DNA of 35,997 bases, taken from assembly GCA_017613085.1 (NCBI GenBank), contig JAGAEL010000206.1, forward strand, positions 1-35,997, read 5' to 3'. The position numbers and the translations under genes are program-made. This document shows positions 25,461-33,252 of this stretch, one piece after another; position 1 is the stretch's first letter; every line of letters begins with the position of its first letter. Source of the stretch: Kiritimatiellia bacterium (GTDB taxonomy: Bacteria; Verrucomicrobiota; Kiritimatiellia; RFP12; UBA1067). The notes beneath the pieces were generated by a model. It made no database searches. It was not told the DNA's origin and was given only the letters and a program-made list of their open reading frames with translations.

Positions 25461-26936
25461 ATGAAGACGTTTGTTCGGTTTGCCCGTTACGCCGTGATCA
25501 CGGCCTGTTTCGCGGCCTCGGCCGCACCAACCCAGACGTTCAAGATCGAGAAGGGCCAGTACGTGCCGTTCGACGCGACCACGACCGTCAGTCTGGCGTG
25601 TCCCGACCCCGCCGCTGCGAAGTGGCTTCAGGCGCACTACAAGGAATGGTACGGCGATTATGCGCCGAAGGTGACGACTGGGCCGAGTTTCGTCGTTCCG
25701 CCGGAAAACAGCGAGGGCTACGCCGCCATTGTCGACGAAACGGGCGTGAAAATATCTGCCAATACGCTTGCGGGAACCCGCTGGGCGTCCTACACCCTGC
25801 GCCAGCTCGCCATCGCGAAGCGCGGCACGTTCAAGACGGAAGGGTATATCCTCCCGAAGCTCACGATCGAGGACTGTCCGCACCTCGCGTTCCGCGCAGT
25901 CCACCTGTGCTGGTTCCCGGAGGTGCGTCCGCAGCAGATGGAACGCGCCATCCGCCTCGCCGCGCTCCTGAAGTTCAACTACGCGATCATTGAGCCGTGG
26001 GGGATGTACAAGAGCGAGAAGCATCCGTGGTGGTCGTGGCCGCAAGCCAACCTCACGAAGTCCGAAGTGAAACGCCTCGTCGCCCTCGGAAAAGACATCG
26101 GCATCACGCTCATCCCGCAGATCAACTGCTACGGGCACGCCTCGGCGTCACGCGGCTGCACCATCAAGCACAGCGCGCTCGACATCCATCCGGAGTACGC
26201 GCCGCTGTACGAACCGGATGGATGGTGCTGGTGCCTCTCCAACCCCGAGACGCAGCGCGTGCTGCGCGAACTGATCGCGGAAATGCACGAGGATTTCGGC
26301 AATCCGCCGTACTTCCACATCGGTTGCGACGAGGCGTTCGGCGCGCAATCCTGTCCGGCGTGCGTCAAGACGCCTCACGGCGAGCTGGCGCTGAAGCACT
26401 TCAACGGCCTTTCGGCGTTTCTCAAGACACGCGGTGCGCGGGCGATGATGTGGCACGATATGTTGCTGGAGAAGTCCGATCCCCGCTGGGCGGGGTTCAT
26501 CAAGTTCGGCAGGAAAGAGGCCTCCAGTATCCTTGCCGGGCTTTCCAAGGACATCATCATCTGCGACTGGCAGTACTGGGACAAGACCAAGGACAAGGAT
26601 GGCAAGGACTGGCCCACGATGACGTACTTCGCGGACAAGGGGTTCTCTGTGGCGGGGTGTCCGTGGATGAACTACAAGGCGATGATGCCGATGGCGAAAC
26701 ATCTTGTGAAGATCAACGGCTTCGGTTTCATCGAGACCACCTGGCACCGCTTGCGCGGCAAGGACTGGGAGAACATGTACAAGCTTGGGGCTTATGCCGC
26801 ATGGGGCTCGCCCGTCTCGCACGACGTCTCCTTCCAGCGTTCCCTGCGCCTCGTCGGGAATGACATGAAGGTGACGGACTACCTCGACACGGGATACCTC
26901 AACAACCAGGTTCCCCCCGCCTGGTGGGCGAATTAG
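25461..26936 (+). CDS. Secreted GH20-type beta-N-acetylhexosaminidase
   Basis: 491 aa. Start at ATG 25461 (AAAGGAAA upstream), giving a signal peptide ending around residue 20. Residues about 25-135 look like the GH20b-type alpha/beta domain (GYAAIVDETGVKISANTLAGTRWASYTL). The barrel carries FRAVHLCWFPEVRP, IPQINCYGHAS and the substrate-assisted catalytic pair D290-E291 in HIGCDEAFG. The C-terminal FIETTWHRLRG and AYAAWG segments belong to the barrel end. It would remove terminal GlcNAc or GalNAc; the protein is more divergent than classical hexosaminidases, so the substrate is open. Last gene of the operon; no obvious terminator beyond the repeats at 26943-27073. Confidence 0.85.
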   Translation: MKTFVRFARYAVITACFAASAAPTQTFKIEKGQYVPFDATTTVSLACPDPAAAKWLQAHYKEWYGDYAPKVTTGPSFVVPPENSEGYAAIVDETGVKISANTLAGTRWASYTLRQLAIAKRGTFKTEGYILPKLTIEDCPHLAFRAVHLCWFPEVRPQQMERAIRLAALLKFNYAIIEPWGMYKSEKHPWWSWPQANLTKSEVKRLVALGKDIGITLIPQINCYGHASASRGCTIKHSALDIHPEYAPLYEPDGWCWCLSNPETQRVLRELIAEMHEDFGNPPYFHIGCDEAFGAQSCPACVKTPHGELALKHFNGLSAFLKTRGARAMMWHDMLLEKSDPRWAGFIKFGRKEASSILAGLSKDIIICDWQYWDKTKDKDGKDWPTMTYFADKGFSVAGCPWMNYKAMMPMAKHLVKINGFGFIETTWHRLRGKDWENMYKLGAYAAWGSPVSHDVSFQRSLRLVGNDMKVTDYLDTGYLNNQVPPAWWAN

Positions 26937-26942
26937 CCGGGT

Positions 26943-27073
26943 AACGGGCGCATCCCTCCCCCCCGTCGGCGGGGAGGGCGCGTGTCCCCACGCGCCGCAT
27001 GGGAACGGCGCGACAAACCCCGTCTTTGGTCTCTCGCGGAGGCGGGGAGGGTCGCGCCCCGTCGCGACCGCCT
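26943..27073. repeat. Intergenic palindromic repeat cluster
   Basis: This fills the gap between the convergent GH20 and UvrD-like genes. Positions 26972-27008 are an exact 37-base match to 32-68 (family B). Positions 27046-27072 are a plus-oriented family A copy (about 23 of 27 bases like 2-28). CTCGCGGAGGCGGGGAGG lies between them. Their hairpins may act as terminators here, but there is no T-run after the GH20 side. Confidence 0.8.
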
Positions 27074-27086
27074 GTCGTGCGGTTTT

Positions 27087-29051
27087 TTAATAACGTGAAA
27101 AACCGTAATGCTCCTTGAGGAGGGAGCGGGGGATTTCCTTGACGAAACGCGAGGGTTTACAGAAGAACGTGCTGCCGTCGCGCATGACGCGCATGGAGGG
27201 CGAGGCGATCACAAGTTCGTCCTTCGCCCGGGTCACCGCGACATAGAACAGGCGGCGTTCCTCGGAATCGTCGGAAGAGGATTCCACGGCTTTCGAGGAG
27301 GGGAACATGCTCTCGCTGGCCCAGATGACGAAGACGACCGGCCATTCCAGACCCTTCGCCTGATGCACCGTGCTGAGGTACAGTCGCGGCGTTTCATCCT
27401 CCTGCATCTGCGCGTATTCGGCATCGACGTTGGTCAACAGCGAGACTTCCTCCAAAAATCCGAGAACGCCGCGCGGGTGCTTCTCGATCTGCCGGGCTAG
27501 TTCGCGCACGTCCTCCTCGCGGTCTTCGGCGTTGTCGTAGGTGCGTTGTAAATAGCCGCTGTAAAACACGTCGCACAATCGGCGGAGAATTTCGGCGCCC
27601 AGCCGTCCTCCGTCCTGCCCGTCTGCGCCGCGCGCCGCGTGATAGTCGGCGAAGAGGGCGAGGACGGGTTGGAGGGTATCGCGGGCGGCGGAAGGCGCGG
27701 CGGCGAGCAACGCCGCACGGGCTTCCTCGCTGGCGGCGTCGAAACGCGAACCGAGTTTCACCCAGTATTTCTCGACACTTTTTTCGCCGATTTTCGGGAA
27801 GAGGCAGAGGAAACGGAGAAAAGCCAGATAGTCGCGTGGATTCTCGCAGAGGCGCAGGAACGCGATCACGTCTTTCGCGTGCGCCTGTTCAAAGACGCCG
27901 ACGCCGGAGGTGATACGGAAGGGTAGGCGCGTCCGTCCCAGCATCATCTGGAGTTCGATGGAATGGTAGTGGGCGCGGTAAAGGACCGCCATGTCGCCGA
28001 GGGAATACCCTTCATCCAGGTAGCGGCGCACCAGGCTGGTGACGGCGTATGCCTGTTCTTCGCCGTCGCGGAGAAAATAAACCTGCGGCTTGCGCCGGCC
28101 GGGGCGCGTGGGGCGGAGGGTCTTCTGGAACTGTTCCGGGTTTCCGCAGATACAGGCGTTGGCGACGTTCAGGATGTCGGGTGTGCTGCGGTAGTTCCGC
28201 TCCAGCTTGATGATCTTCGCGTCGGGCCAGCGGCGGGGGAAGTCCATGATGTTGCGGAAGTTCGCGCCGCGCCAGGAATAGATGCACTGGAAATCGTCGC
28301 CGACGACCATCAGGTTCCGGTTCTTTTCGGCGAGGAGATCGACCATCTGCGCCTGGATCAGGTTCGTGTCCTGGTATTCATCGACAAGGATGTAGCGGAA
28401 TTTCCGCTGGTAGAATTCGCAGACGTCGGGATGTTCGCGCAGAAGGCGCAGACCGTTGACCAGAAGGTCGTCGAAATCCATCGCGTCCAGTTCGCGTTTC
28501 TTCTCCTCGTACCGGTGCGCGATGTCGTGGATCTTGTTTCCGTGGAACAGCACCTCCTCGGAACTCTCGGCGAGGACGTCGGCGAGGGGGATCGCCCGGT
28601 TCGCGGCGGAACTGATGAGCGAGGCGATGACTTCGCGTTTCGGGAAATCGCGTTTCTGCGTGACGACGGCGCGGATGCACTGGTCGATCAGGGAACGGGA
28701 ATCGTCCTGGTCGAGGATGGTGAAATCGTTCGCATAGCCGAGCCGTTTGGCGAAATGCCGAAGGAAACGGTTGCAGATGTGGTGGAAGGTGCCGTTCCAG
28801 AGTGTGCCGACCGCGTCGCCGACCTGCTCCCGCGCGCGCTCGATCATCTCCCTCGCGGCGCGGTTCGTGAACGTCAGGAGAAGGATATTCTCCGGATCCA
28901 CCCCGCTTTCCGTCAAGTAGGAGACCCGGTAGACGAGGGTGCGCGTCTTCCCCGTGCCGGCGGCGGCAAGGACAAGCAGGGGGCCGTCCCCCGCCGTGGC
29001 TGCCGCGCACTGTTCCGGGTTCAGCAGTTTGGCGTAATCCGTCATGGGCAT
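27087..29051 (-). CDS. UvrD/PcrA-like superfamily 1 DNA helicase
   Basis: 654 aa. Unwinds DNA 3' to 5' in repair or replication. All SF1A motifs are visible: the Q-motif start LLNPEQCAA, Walker A AAAGTGKT (29-36), VDEYQDTN, GDDFQCIYSWRGA, LERNYRSTPDIL, STVHQAKGLEWPVVFV and RLFYVAVTRAKDEL. The length is like Rep and shorter than PcrA; the C-terminal extension is minimal. It starts at 29051 with TGATG overlapping the sigma-factor stop codon by one base, a clear sign of coupling; a second ATG at 29045 is possible. UvrD, PcrA or Rep cannot be separated from sequence alone. Confidence 0.95.
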   Translation of the reverse strand: MPMTDYAKLLNPEQCAAATAGDGPLLVLAAAGTGKTRTLVYRVSYLTESGVDPENILLLTFTNRAAREMIERAREQVGDAVGTLWNGTFHHICNRFLRHFAKRLGYANDFTILDQDDSRSLIDQCIRAVVTQKRDFPKREVIASLISSAANRAIPLADVLAESSEEVLFHGNKIHDIAHRYEEKKRELDAMDFDDLLVNGLRLLREHPDVCEFYQRKFRYILVDEYQDTNLIQAQMVDLLAEKNRNLMVVGDDFQCIYSWRGANFRNIMDFPRRWPDAKIIKLERNYRSTPDILNVANACICGNPEQFQKTLRPTRPGRRKPQVYFLRDGEEQAYAVTSLVRRYLDEGYSLGDMAVLYRAHYHSIELQMMLGRTRLPFRITSGVGVFEQAHAKDVIAFLRLCENPRDYLAFLRFLCLFPKIGEKSVEKYWVKLGSRFDAASEEARAALLAAAPSAARDTLQPVLALFADYHAARGADGQDGGRLGAEILRRLCDVFYSGYLQRTYDNAEDREEDVRELARQIEKHPRGVLGFLEEVSLLTNVDAEYAQMQEDETPRLYLSTVHQAKGLEWPVVFVIWASESMFPSSKAVESSSDDSEERRLFYVAVTRAKDELVIASPSMRVMRDGSTFFCKPSRFVKEIPRSLLKEHYGFSRY

Positions 29052-29596
29052 CAGAAACGCAGACCGCCCGAATAACGGGATTTCACGTTCGCCAACGCCC
29101 TTGCGTAACGGGTTTCTGCCTCGCGGGGGGTGATTTTCAACGCCTTCGCGCAGGCGATGTTGTTCATGCCCTTGAAGAGACGGAGGTCCAGAATCTGGCG
29201 GTCCTGCTCGGAAAGCTCGTCGATGATTTTGTGGATGGCGGCGTACGGATCGGAACGCACCATGCGGATGTGGCTTTCGTCCTTCATGCCGGACATGTCG
29301 ATATCGACTTTTTGCTCCGAAGAGGCGGCGATCTGGTCGGTGTGGTGTTTCTTCTCGAGGGCGAGGATGTCGTCCAGCATCATGGAGAGGAAACGTTCGC
29401 GGATCGGCTTGCCGGAGGGAAACTCCGCCAGATTCGCCGCCGCCCGGTAATACGTCTCCTGCACGACGTCCGCCGGCGGCACGATCTGCTTCAGCGCCTC
29501 GCTCATGTTCTTCCCGGCGGATGTCGTCATCTCGTTCCGGATCCGCATGAAGGCTGCGGCGAACTCGTCAATGGTCATTTCGTTGCTTGCTTTCAT
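29051..29596 (-). CDS. ECF-like RNA polymerase sigma factor
   Basis: 181 aa. Residues about 40-83 resemble sigma region 2 (ADVVQETYYRAAANLAEFP, then FLSMMLDDILALEKK). Residues about 125-175 are a region-4 helix-turn-helix (DELSEQDRQILDLRLFKG, NIACAKALKITPREAETRY, ALANVKSRY). There is no anti-sigma gene next to it. It lies between tatD (17 bases upstream) and the UvrD-like helicase (one-base overlap), so it belongs to their operon. The start at 29596 is chosen as the first ATG of the domain, without a strong ribosome site; an in-frame ATG seven codons later is the alternative. Its target promoters are unknown. Confidence 0.8.
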   Translation of the reverse strand: MKASNEMTIDEFAAAFMRIRNEMTTSAGKNMSEALKQIVPPADVVQETYYRAAANLAEFPSGKPIRERFLSMMLDDILALEKKHHTDQIAASSEQKVDIDMSGMKDESHIRMVRSDPYAAIHKIIDELSEQDRQILDLRLFKGMNNIACAKALKITPREAETRYARALANVKSRYSGGLRF

Positions 29597-29613
29597 GGGT
29601 ACTAGTTTACGGC

Positions 29614-30450
29614 TTATAGCCCTTCCGCGCAAGAAGCAAATTTCGAGAAAACGACAAGATCCTTCTGGAACAGGGCAAGGGCGTTTCGGGTCGTCACTTC
29701 GGCGATGCGGGCGCAATCCGTGTTGCGGACGGCGGCGAGACAGGCCGCGACGTGCGGGACGAAGGCCGGCTCGTTCCGTTTCCCGCGCATCGGCACCGGG
29801 GCGAGGTAGGGGGAGTCGGTCTCGATCAGGAGGCGGTCTTCCGGGATCTCCGCCGCCACGGCGCGGAGCGGGTCTGCGTTGCGGAAGGTGACGATGCCGC
29901 TGAAGCTGATGGCGAAATTCCGTGCGAGCAGTTCGCGGGCGAATTCCATCCCGCCCGTGTAACAATGGATGACGCCGCGAAGCCCCTTCCGCGTTTTCTG
30001 CGGAACCGCGTCGAGCGAACGCAGCGTTTCCGCGTCCGCCTCCCGCGTGTGGACGCTGACGGGGAGTCCGCAGCTGTCCGCGAACCGCAGCTGGGCTTCG
30101 AAAAGCGCCTGTTGCGCGGGCATATCCGCGTTTTCCCAGTGGGTGTCGAGACCGATCTCCCCGACGCAGGAGAGGCGCGTTTCCCGGCCTTCCTTCACGA
30201 ACGGCTTCAGGAGCTGGATCGCGTTGTCCGGGGTGAGGCTTCCGCTTGTCGAATAGTCGTATCCGCGCGCAAGAAAACATTGTTGCGGCGCGGCGCGGAA
30301 GGCGGCGACCGCGCCTGTGTTCGTTTCCGGATCGCACCCGATCGCCAGGACGTGCGCCACGCCGGCTTCGCGCGCCCGCGCCAGGATGCCGGGGGTGTCG
30401 CCCGAAAGGGGGAAGTGGCAGTGCGAATCAAAAAAGACGGGCGTTACCAT
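29614..30450 (-). CDS. tatD: TatD-family metal-dependent DNase
   Basis: 278 aa. Known members are 3'-5' exonucleases or deoxyribonucleases with a two-metal TIM-barrel site. Metal ligands seen: FDSHCHF (H10, H12), GEIGLDTHW, VHTREAD, HCYTGG and ETDSPYLAPVPMRGKRNEP. The start at 30450 has AGGAG 8 bases upstream. First recognised gene of the tatD, sigma factor, helicase operon. Its neighbourhood with a helicase suggests DNA repair, though that is inference. A 42-codon frame overlaps its start by seven bases. Confidence 0.94.
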   Translation of the reverse strand: MVTPVFFDSHCHFPLSGDTPGILARAREAGVAHVLAIGCDPETNTGAVAAFRAAPQQCFLARGYDYSTSGSLTPDNAIQLLKPFVKEGRETRLSCVGEIGLDTHWENADMPAQQALFEAQLRFADSCGLPVSVHTREADAETLRSLDAVPQKTRKGLRGVIHCYTGGMEFARELLARNFAISFSGIVTFRNADPLRAVAAEIPEDRLLIETDSPYLAPVPMRGKRNEPAFVPHVAACLAAVRNTDCARIAEVTTRNALALFQKDLVVFSKFASCAEGL

Positions 30451-30572
30451 TGGTGGTCTCCTGAGGTGACTTCGACCCAGCGGTTCAGGCGGGCGGTCCA
30501 GACGCGGACGGTGACGCCGCCAATCCAAGGCCGGACACGCCCCGCAAGTTTTCGGAAGGCAGTATGACACAT
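30444..30572 (-). CDS. Possible 42-aa protein overlapping the tatD start
   Basis: An ATG at 30572 opens a frame ending with TAA at 30446-30444, overlapping the tatD start by 7 bases in another frame. The product (with GGVTVRVWTARLNRWVEV) has alternating hydrophobic and polar residues, and GC-rich third positions like real genes here. Against it: no ribosome site, and the ATG lies just upstream of the best -10 box. It may instead be the remnant tail of a lost gene. I do not recognise a family. Confidence 0.3.
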   Translation of the reverse strand: MCHTAFRKLAGRVRPWIGGVTVRVWTARLNRWVEVTSGDHQW

Positions 30573-30589
30573 ATCGGGACAAAAGACAA
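30561..30589 (-). promoter_or_regulatory. Probable promoter of the tatD operon
   Basis: On the minus strand a -35 TTGTCT (reverse complement of 30584-30589), a 17-base spacer and a -10 CATACT (30561-30566) precede tatD by about 110 bases. If the 42-codon frame at 30572 is real, a promoter further upstream would be needed for it. Confidence 0.5.
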
Positions 30590-30735
30590 GGTTGTTTTAG
30601 GTCGAAAATACCCCGGAAATAGGGGCAAAACCGGCGTCGGGGAAAGCGCCGGATAAGGGAAACGGGGCGGCGGCGGGGGAGAACGGGGAAGGGGAGGGGC
30701 GGGAACGGTAAAAAAAGAGGTGAAAAAGAGATTTT

Positions 30736-30782
30736 TGCGCATATATTGTGTGCCGAAACGAGGGCTACCGCTATATATAGCG
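30736..30782. promoter_or_regulatory. Pair of NrdR boxes upstream of nrdD
   Basis: Box 1 (30736-30751) matches the right side of the NrdR consensus fully (ATATATTGTGT). Box 2 (30769-30782) is a perfect palindrome CGCTATATATAGCG. Their centres are 32 bases apart, about three helical turns, the spacing expected for cooperative NrdR binding. Known: NrdR is an ATP-cone repressor of ribonucleotide reductase genes. They lie about 225-270 bases upstream of the nrdD start. nrdR itself is not in the window. Confidence 0.75.
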
Positions 30783-30800
30783 TGTTGATAAATTGTAGAA

Positions 30801-30940
30801 AAACACCAGAATGGGGTGTTTAGCCCCCCTTTTTCGTCGATTTTGAAAATAATCGGAAAAAAATCTTCCATCGTCCCGCGAAGTCGGCTAGAGTAATCCC
30901 GATTTCCCTAGGGGAAGGTGGTCGCGGAGGGCTCCGCGAC
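30801..30940 (+). other. Structured leader region of nrdD
   Basis: Three hairpins precede nrdD. The first is AAACACC (30801-30807) with GGTGTTT (30815-30821), then a C-run and TTTTT, which looks like a terminator or attenuator; the GGGG inside its loop could pair alternatively with the following CCCC. The second is TTCCC/GGGAA at 30904-30916. The third is a 9-bp perfect stem GTCGCGGAG (30921-30929) with CTCCGCGAC (30932-30940), extendable with a bulge. It matches no riboswitch I recognise; the B12-box pattern was looked for and not found. Otherwise 30590-30735 is an unremarkable purine-rich non-coding stretch. Confidence 0.4.
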
Positions 30941-31005
30941 ACCGGAATTTGAAAAAAAGGCGGGCCGCACGGCGGTTCCGCGGGAGAACAAGGGGTGTTA
31001 AACCG

Positions 31006-33177
31006 ATGAAGATCATCAAACGAGACGGGACGGAGACGGATTTTGACAGACGGAAGATCGCGGACGCGATCCGCAAGGCGAACCGGGCGGGGGTGCCGGA
31101 GCTTTCGGACGAGTGGATCGACACGCTGGCGCTGACGATCGAAAAGGACTGCCAGAAGCTGAACCGGGCGATCTACGTTGAGGAAGTCCAGGATTTCGTC
31201 GAGTCCGGCATTATGAAACTCGGCGCGTTCGAAGTCGCCAAGCGGTATATCCGCTACCGCCATCAGCGGAACCTGACGCGCAAGGCGAACAGCACGGACA
31301 AGTCCATCCTCTCGCTCATTGAAAGCAACAACGAAGAGATCAAGCAAGAGAATTCGAACAAGAACCCGGTGGTCAATTCGGTCCAGCGCGATTACATGGC
31401 CGGCGAGGTGAGCAAGGACCTGACGCGCCGGCTGTTCCTCCCGGCGGATATTGTGCAGGCCCATGAGGAGGGGTTGATCCATTTCCACGACGCGGACTAC
31501 TTCGCGCAGCACATGCACAACTGCGACCTCGTCAACCTGGAGGATATGCTGCAGAACGGGACCGTCATCAGCGGTACGATGATCGAGAAGCCCCATTCCT
31601 TCTCCACCGCCTGTAACATCGCCACGCAGATTATCGCGCAGGTCGCCTCCAACCAGTACGGCGGCCAGTCGATCAGCCTTACCCACCTGATGCCTTTCGT
31701 CCAGGTTTCCCGCGAAAAGATCACCAGGGCGGTCGAGAAGGAGGCGGCGATGCTGGGCGGGAACCCGGATTCCGAGGCGGTTTCGAAAATCGTCGAAGAG
31801 CGCCTTCGCGAAGAGATCAAGAAGGGGATCCAGACTATCCAGTATCAGCTGGTGACGTTGTTGACGACCAACGGGCAGGCGCCGTTCGTCACGATCTTCA
31901 TGTACCTGAACGAGGCGCGCAGCGAACGCGAAAAGGCCGATCTCGCGCTTGTGATCGAGGAGATGCTGAACCAGCGTATCGAGGGTGTCAAGAACGAGGT
32001 CGGCGCCTACGTCACGCCCGCCTTCCCGAAACTGATCTACGTGTTGGAAGAGGACAACATCCGCGAGGATTCGCCCTACTACTACCTGACGAAGCTCGCC
32101 GCGAAATGTACGGCCAAGCGCATGGTCCCCGATTACATCTCCGAGAAGATGATGCTGGAGCTGAAGGTCGATAAGACCGGCGAGGGTCGTTGCTACACCT
32201 GTATGGGATGCCGCTCCTTCCTGACCCCGTACGTCGATGAGAACGGCAAGCCGAAATATTACGGGCGTTTCAACCAGGGGGTGGTGACGATCAACCTGGT
32301 CGATGTCGCCTGCAGCGCCGGGCGCGGCAAGCTGGACGAATTCTGGAAGATCCTGGACGAGCGACTGGAACTCTGCCACCGCGCCCTCCAGACCCGCCAC
32401 AAACGTCTGCGCGGCACGCTCTCCGACGCCGCCCCGATCCTTTGGCAGCACGGCGCGCTCGCCCGCCTCGCCAAGGGCGAGAAGATCGACAAGCTCCTCT
32501 ACGGCGGCTACTCCACCATCTCGCTCGGCTACGCCGGCCTCTGGGAGTGCGTCTACGAGTTGAACGGCAAGAAACTCACCGAACCCGAAGGCGAGGAGCT
32601 TGGCCTTGAGATCATGAAGGCGTTGAACGCCGCCTGCGCCAAGTGGAAGAAGGCCGAGAACATGGACTACTCGCTCTACGGCACCCCGCTGGAATCCACG
32701 ACCTACAAGTTCGCGAAAGCCCTCCAGAAGCGGTTCGGCGTCATCCCCGGCGTCACCGACAAGAGCTACATCACGAACAGCTACCACGTCCACGTGACCG
32801 AGCCGATCGATGCGTTCGACAAGCTCATCCTGGAGAGCAAGTTCCAGAAGCTCTCCCCCGGCGGCGCGATCTCCTACGTCGAAGTCCCCAATATGCAGGA
32901 CAACATCGAGGCGGTCCTCTCCGTGATGAAGTTCATCTACGACCACATCATGTACGCCGAGCTGAACACGAAATCGGACTACTGCCAGGATTGCGGGTAC
33001 GACGGCGAAATCAAGATCGTCGAAGATGACGGCAAGCTCTACTGGGAGTGCCCGAAGTGCGGGAACCGCGACACCTCCAAACTCAATGTCGCCCGCCGCA
33101 CCTGCGGGTATATCGGCACCCAGTTCTGGAACCAGGGACGCACGCAGGAAATCAAAGAACGCGTCCTGCACCTGTAG
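31006..33177 (+). CDS. nrdD: Anaerobic ribonucleoside-triphosphate reductase (class III)
   Basis: 723 aa. Reduces ribonucleoside triphosphates to deoxyribonucleotides using a glycyl radical, in the cytoplasm without oxygen. An N-terminal ATP-cone (MKIIKRDGTETDFDRRKIAD) gives allosteric control. The core follows (DYFAQHMHNCDLVNLEDML; SNQYGGQSISLTHLMPF). Two CxxC pairs form the C-terminal zinc site (CQDCGY and CPKCGN). The radical Gly is G701 in RRTCGYIGTQFWNQG. ATG 31006 is chosen because it begins the ATP-cone and has AGGGG ten bases upstream. Regulation by NrdR is suggested by the box pair upstream. The activase NrdG follows after 75 bases. Confidence 0.97.
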   Translation: MKIIKRDGTETDFDRRKIADAIRKANRAGVPELSDEWIDTLALTIEKDCQKLNRAIYVEEVQDFVESGIMKLGAFEVAKRYIRYRHQRNLTRKANSTDKSILSLIESNNEEIKQENSNKNPVVNSVQRDYMAGEVSKDLTRRLFLPADIVQAHEEGLIHFHDADYFAQHMHNCDLVNLEDMLQNGTVISGTMIEKPHSFSTACNIATQIIAQVASNQYGGQSISLTHLMPFVQVSREKITRAVEKEAAMLGGNPDSEAVSKIVEERLREEIKKGIQTIQYQLVTLLTTNGQAPFVTIFMYLNEARSEREKADLALVIEEMLNQRIEGVKNEVGAYVTPAFPKLIYVLEEDNIREDSPYYYLTKLAAKCTAKRMVPDYISEKMMLELKVDKTGEGRCYTCMGCRSFLTPYVDENGKPKYYGRFNQGVVTINLVDVACSAGRGKLDEFWKILDERLELCHRALQTRHKRLRGTLSDAAPILWQHGALARLAKGEKIDKLLYGGYSTISLGYAGLWECVYELNGKKLTEPEGEELGLEIMKALNAACAKWKKAENMDYSLYGTPLESTTYKFAKALQKRFGVIPGVTDKSYITNSYHVHVTEPIDAFDKLILESKFQKLSPGGAISYVEVPNMQDNIEAVLSVMKFIYDHIMYAELNTKSDYCQDCGYDGEIKIVEDDGKLYWECPKCGNRDTSKLNVARRTCGYIGTQFWNQGRTQEIKERVLHL

Positions 33178-33198
33178 CCCCGGACCGCCTCCTTCCGC

Positions 33199-33239
33199 GC
33201 GCGACGCGGCGTCTGTTTTGGACGAACGCCGCGTCGTGC
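33199..33239 (+). other. Intercistronic hairpin between nrdD and nrdG
   Basis: Arms 33199-33212 and 33226-33239 can form a 14-bp stem (one G-U pair) with a 13-base loop. There is no T-run after it, so it is unlikely to be a full terminator. It may stabilise the nrdD 3' end or set the reductase-to-activase ratio. It ends 13 bases before the nrdG start and may also limit ribosome access there. Confidence 0.6.
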
Positions 33240-33252
33240 GGGTAGAACCGCC

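Noticed and set aside
30485-30871. Minus-strand 128-codon frame in the tatD/nrdD gap
   Set aside because: It crosses the NrdR boxes and leader hairpins and encodes a Pro-rich product from the purine-rich strand; no start signal.
30590-31005. Cobalamin or other known riboswitch upstream of nrdD
   Set aside because: No B12-box-like sequence or other recognised riboswitch core was found; only simple hairpins are seen.
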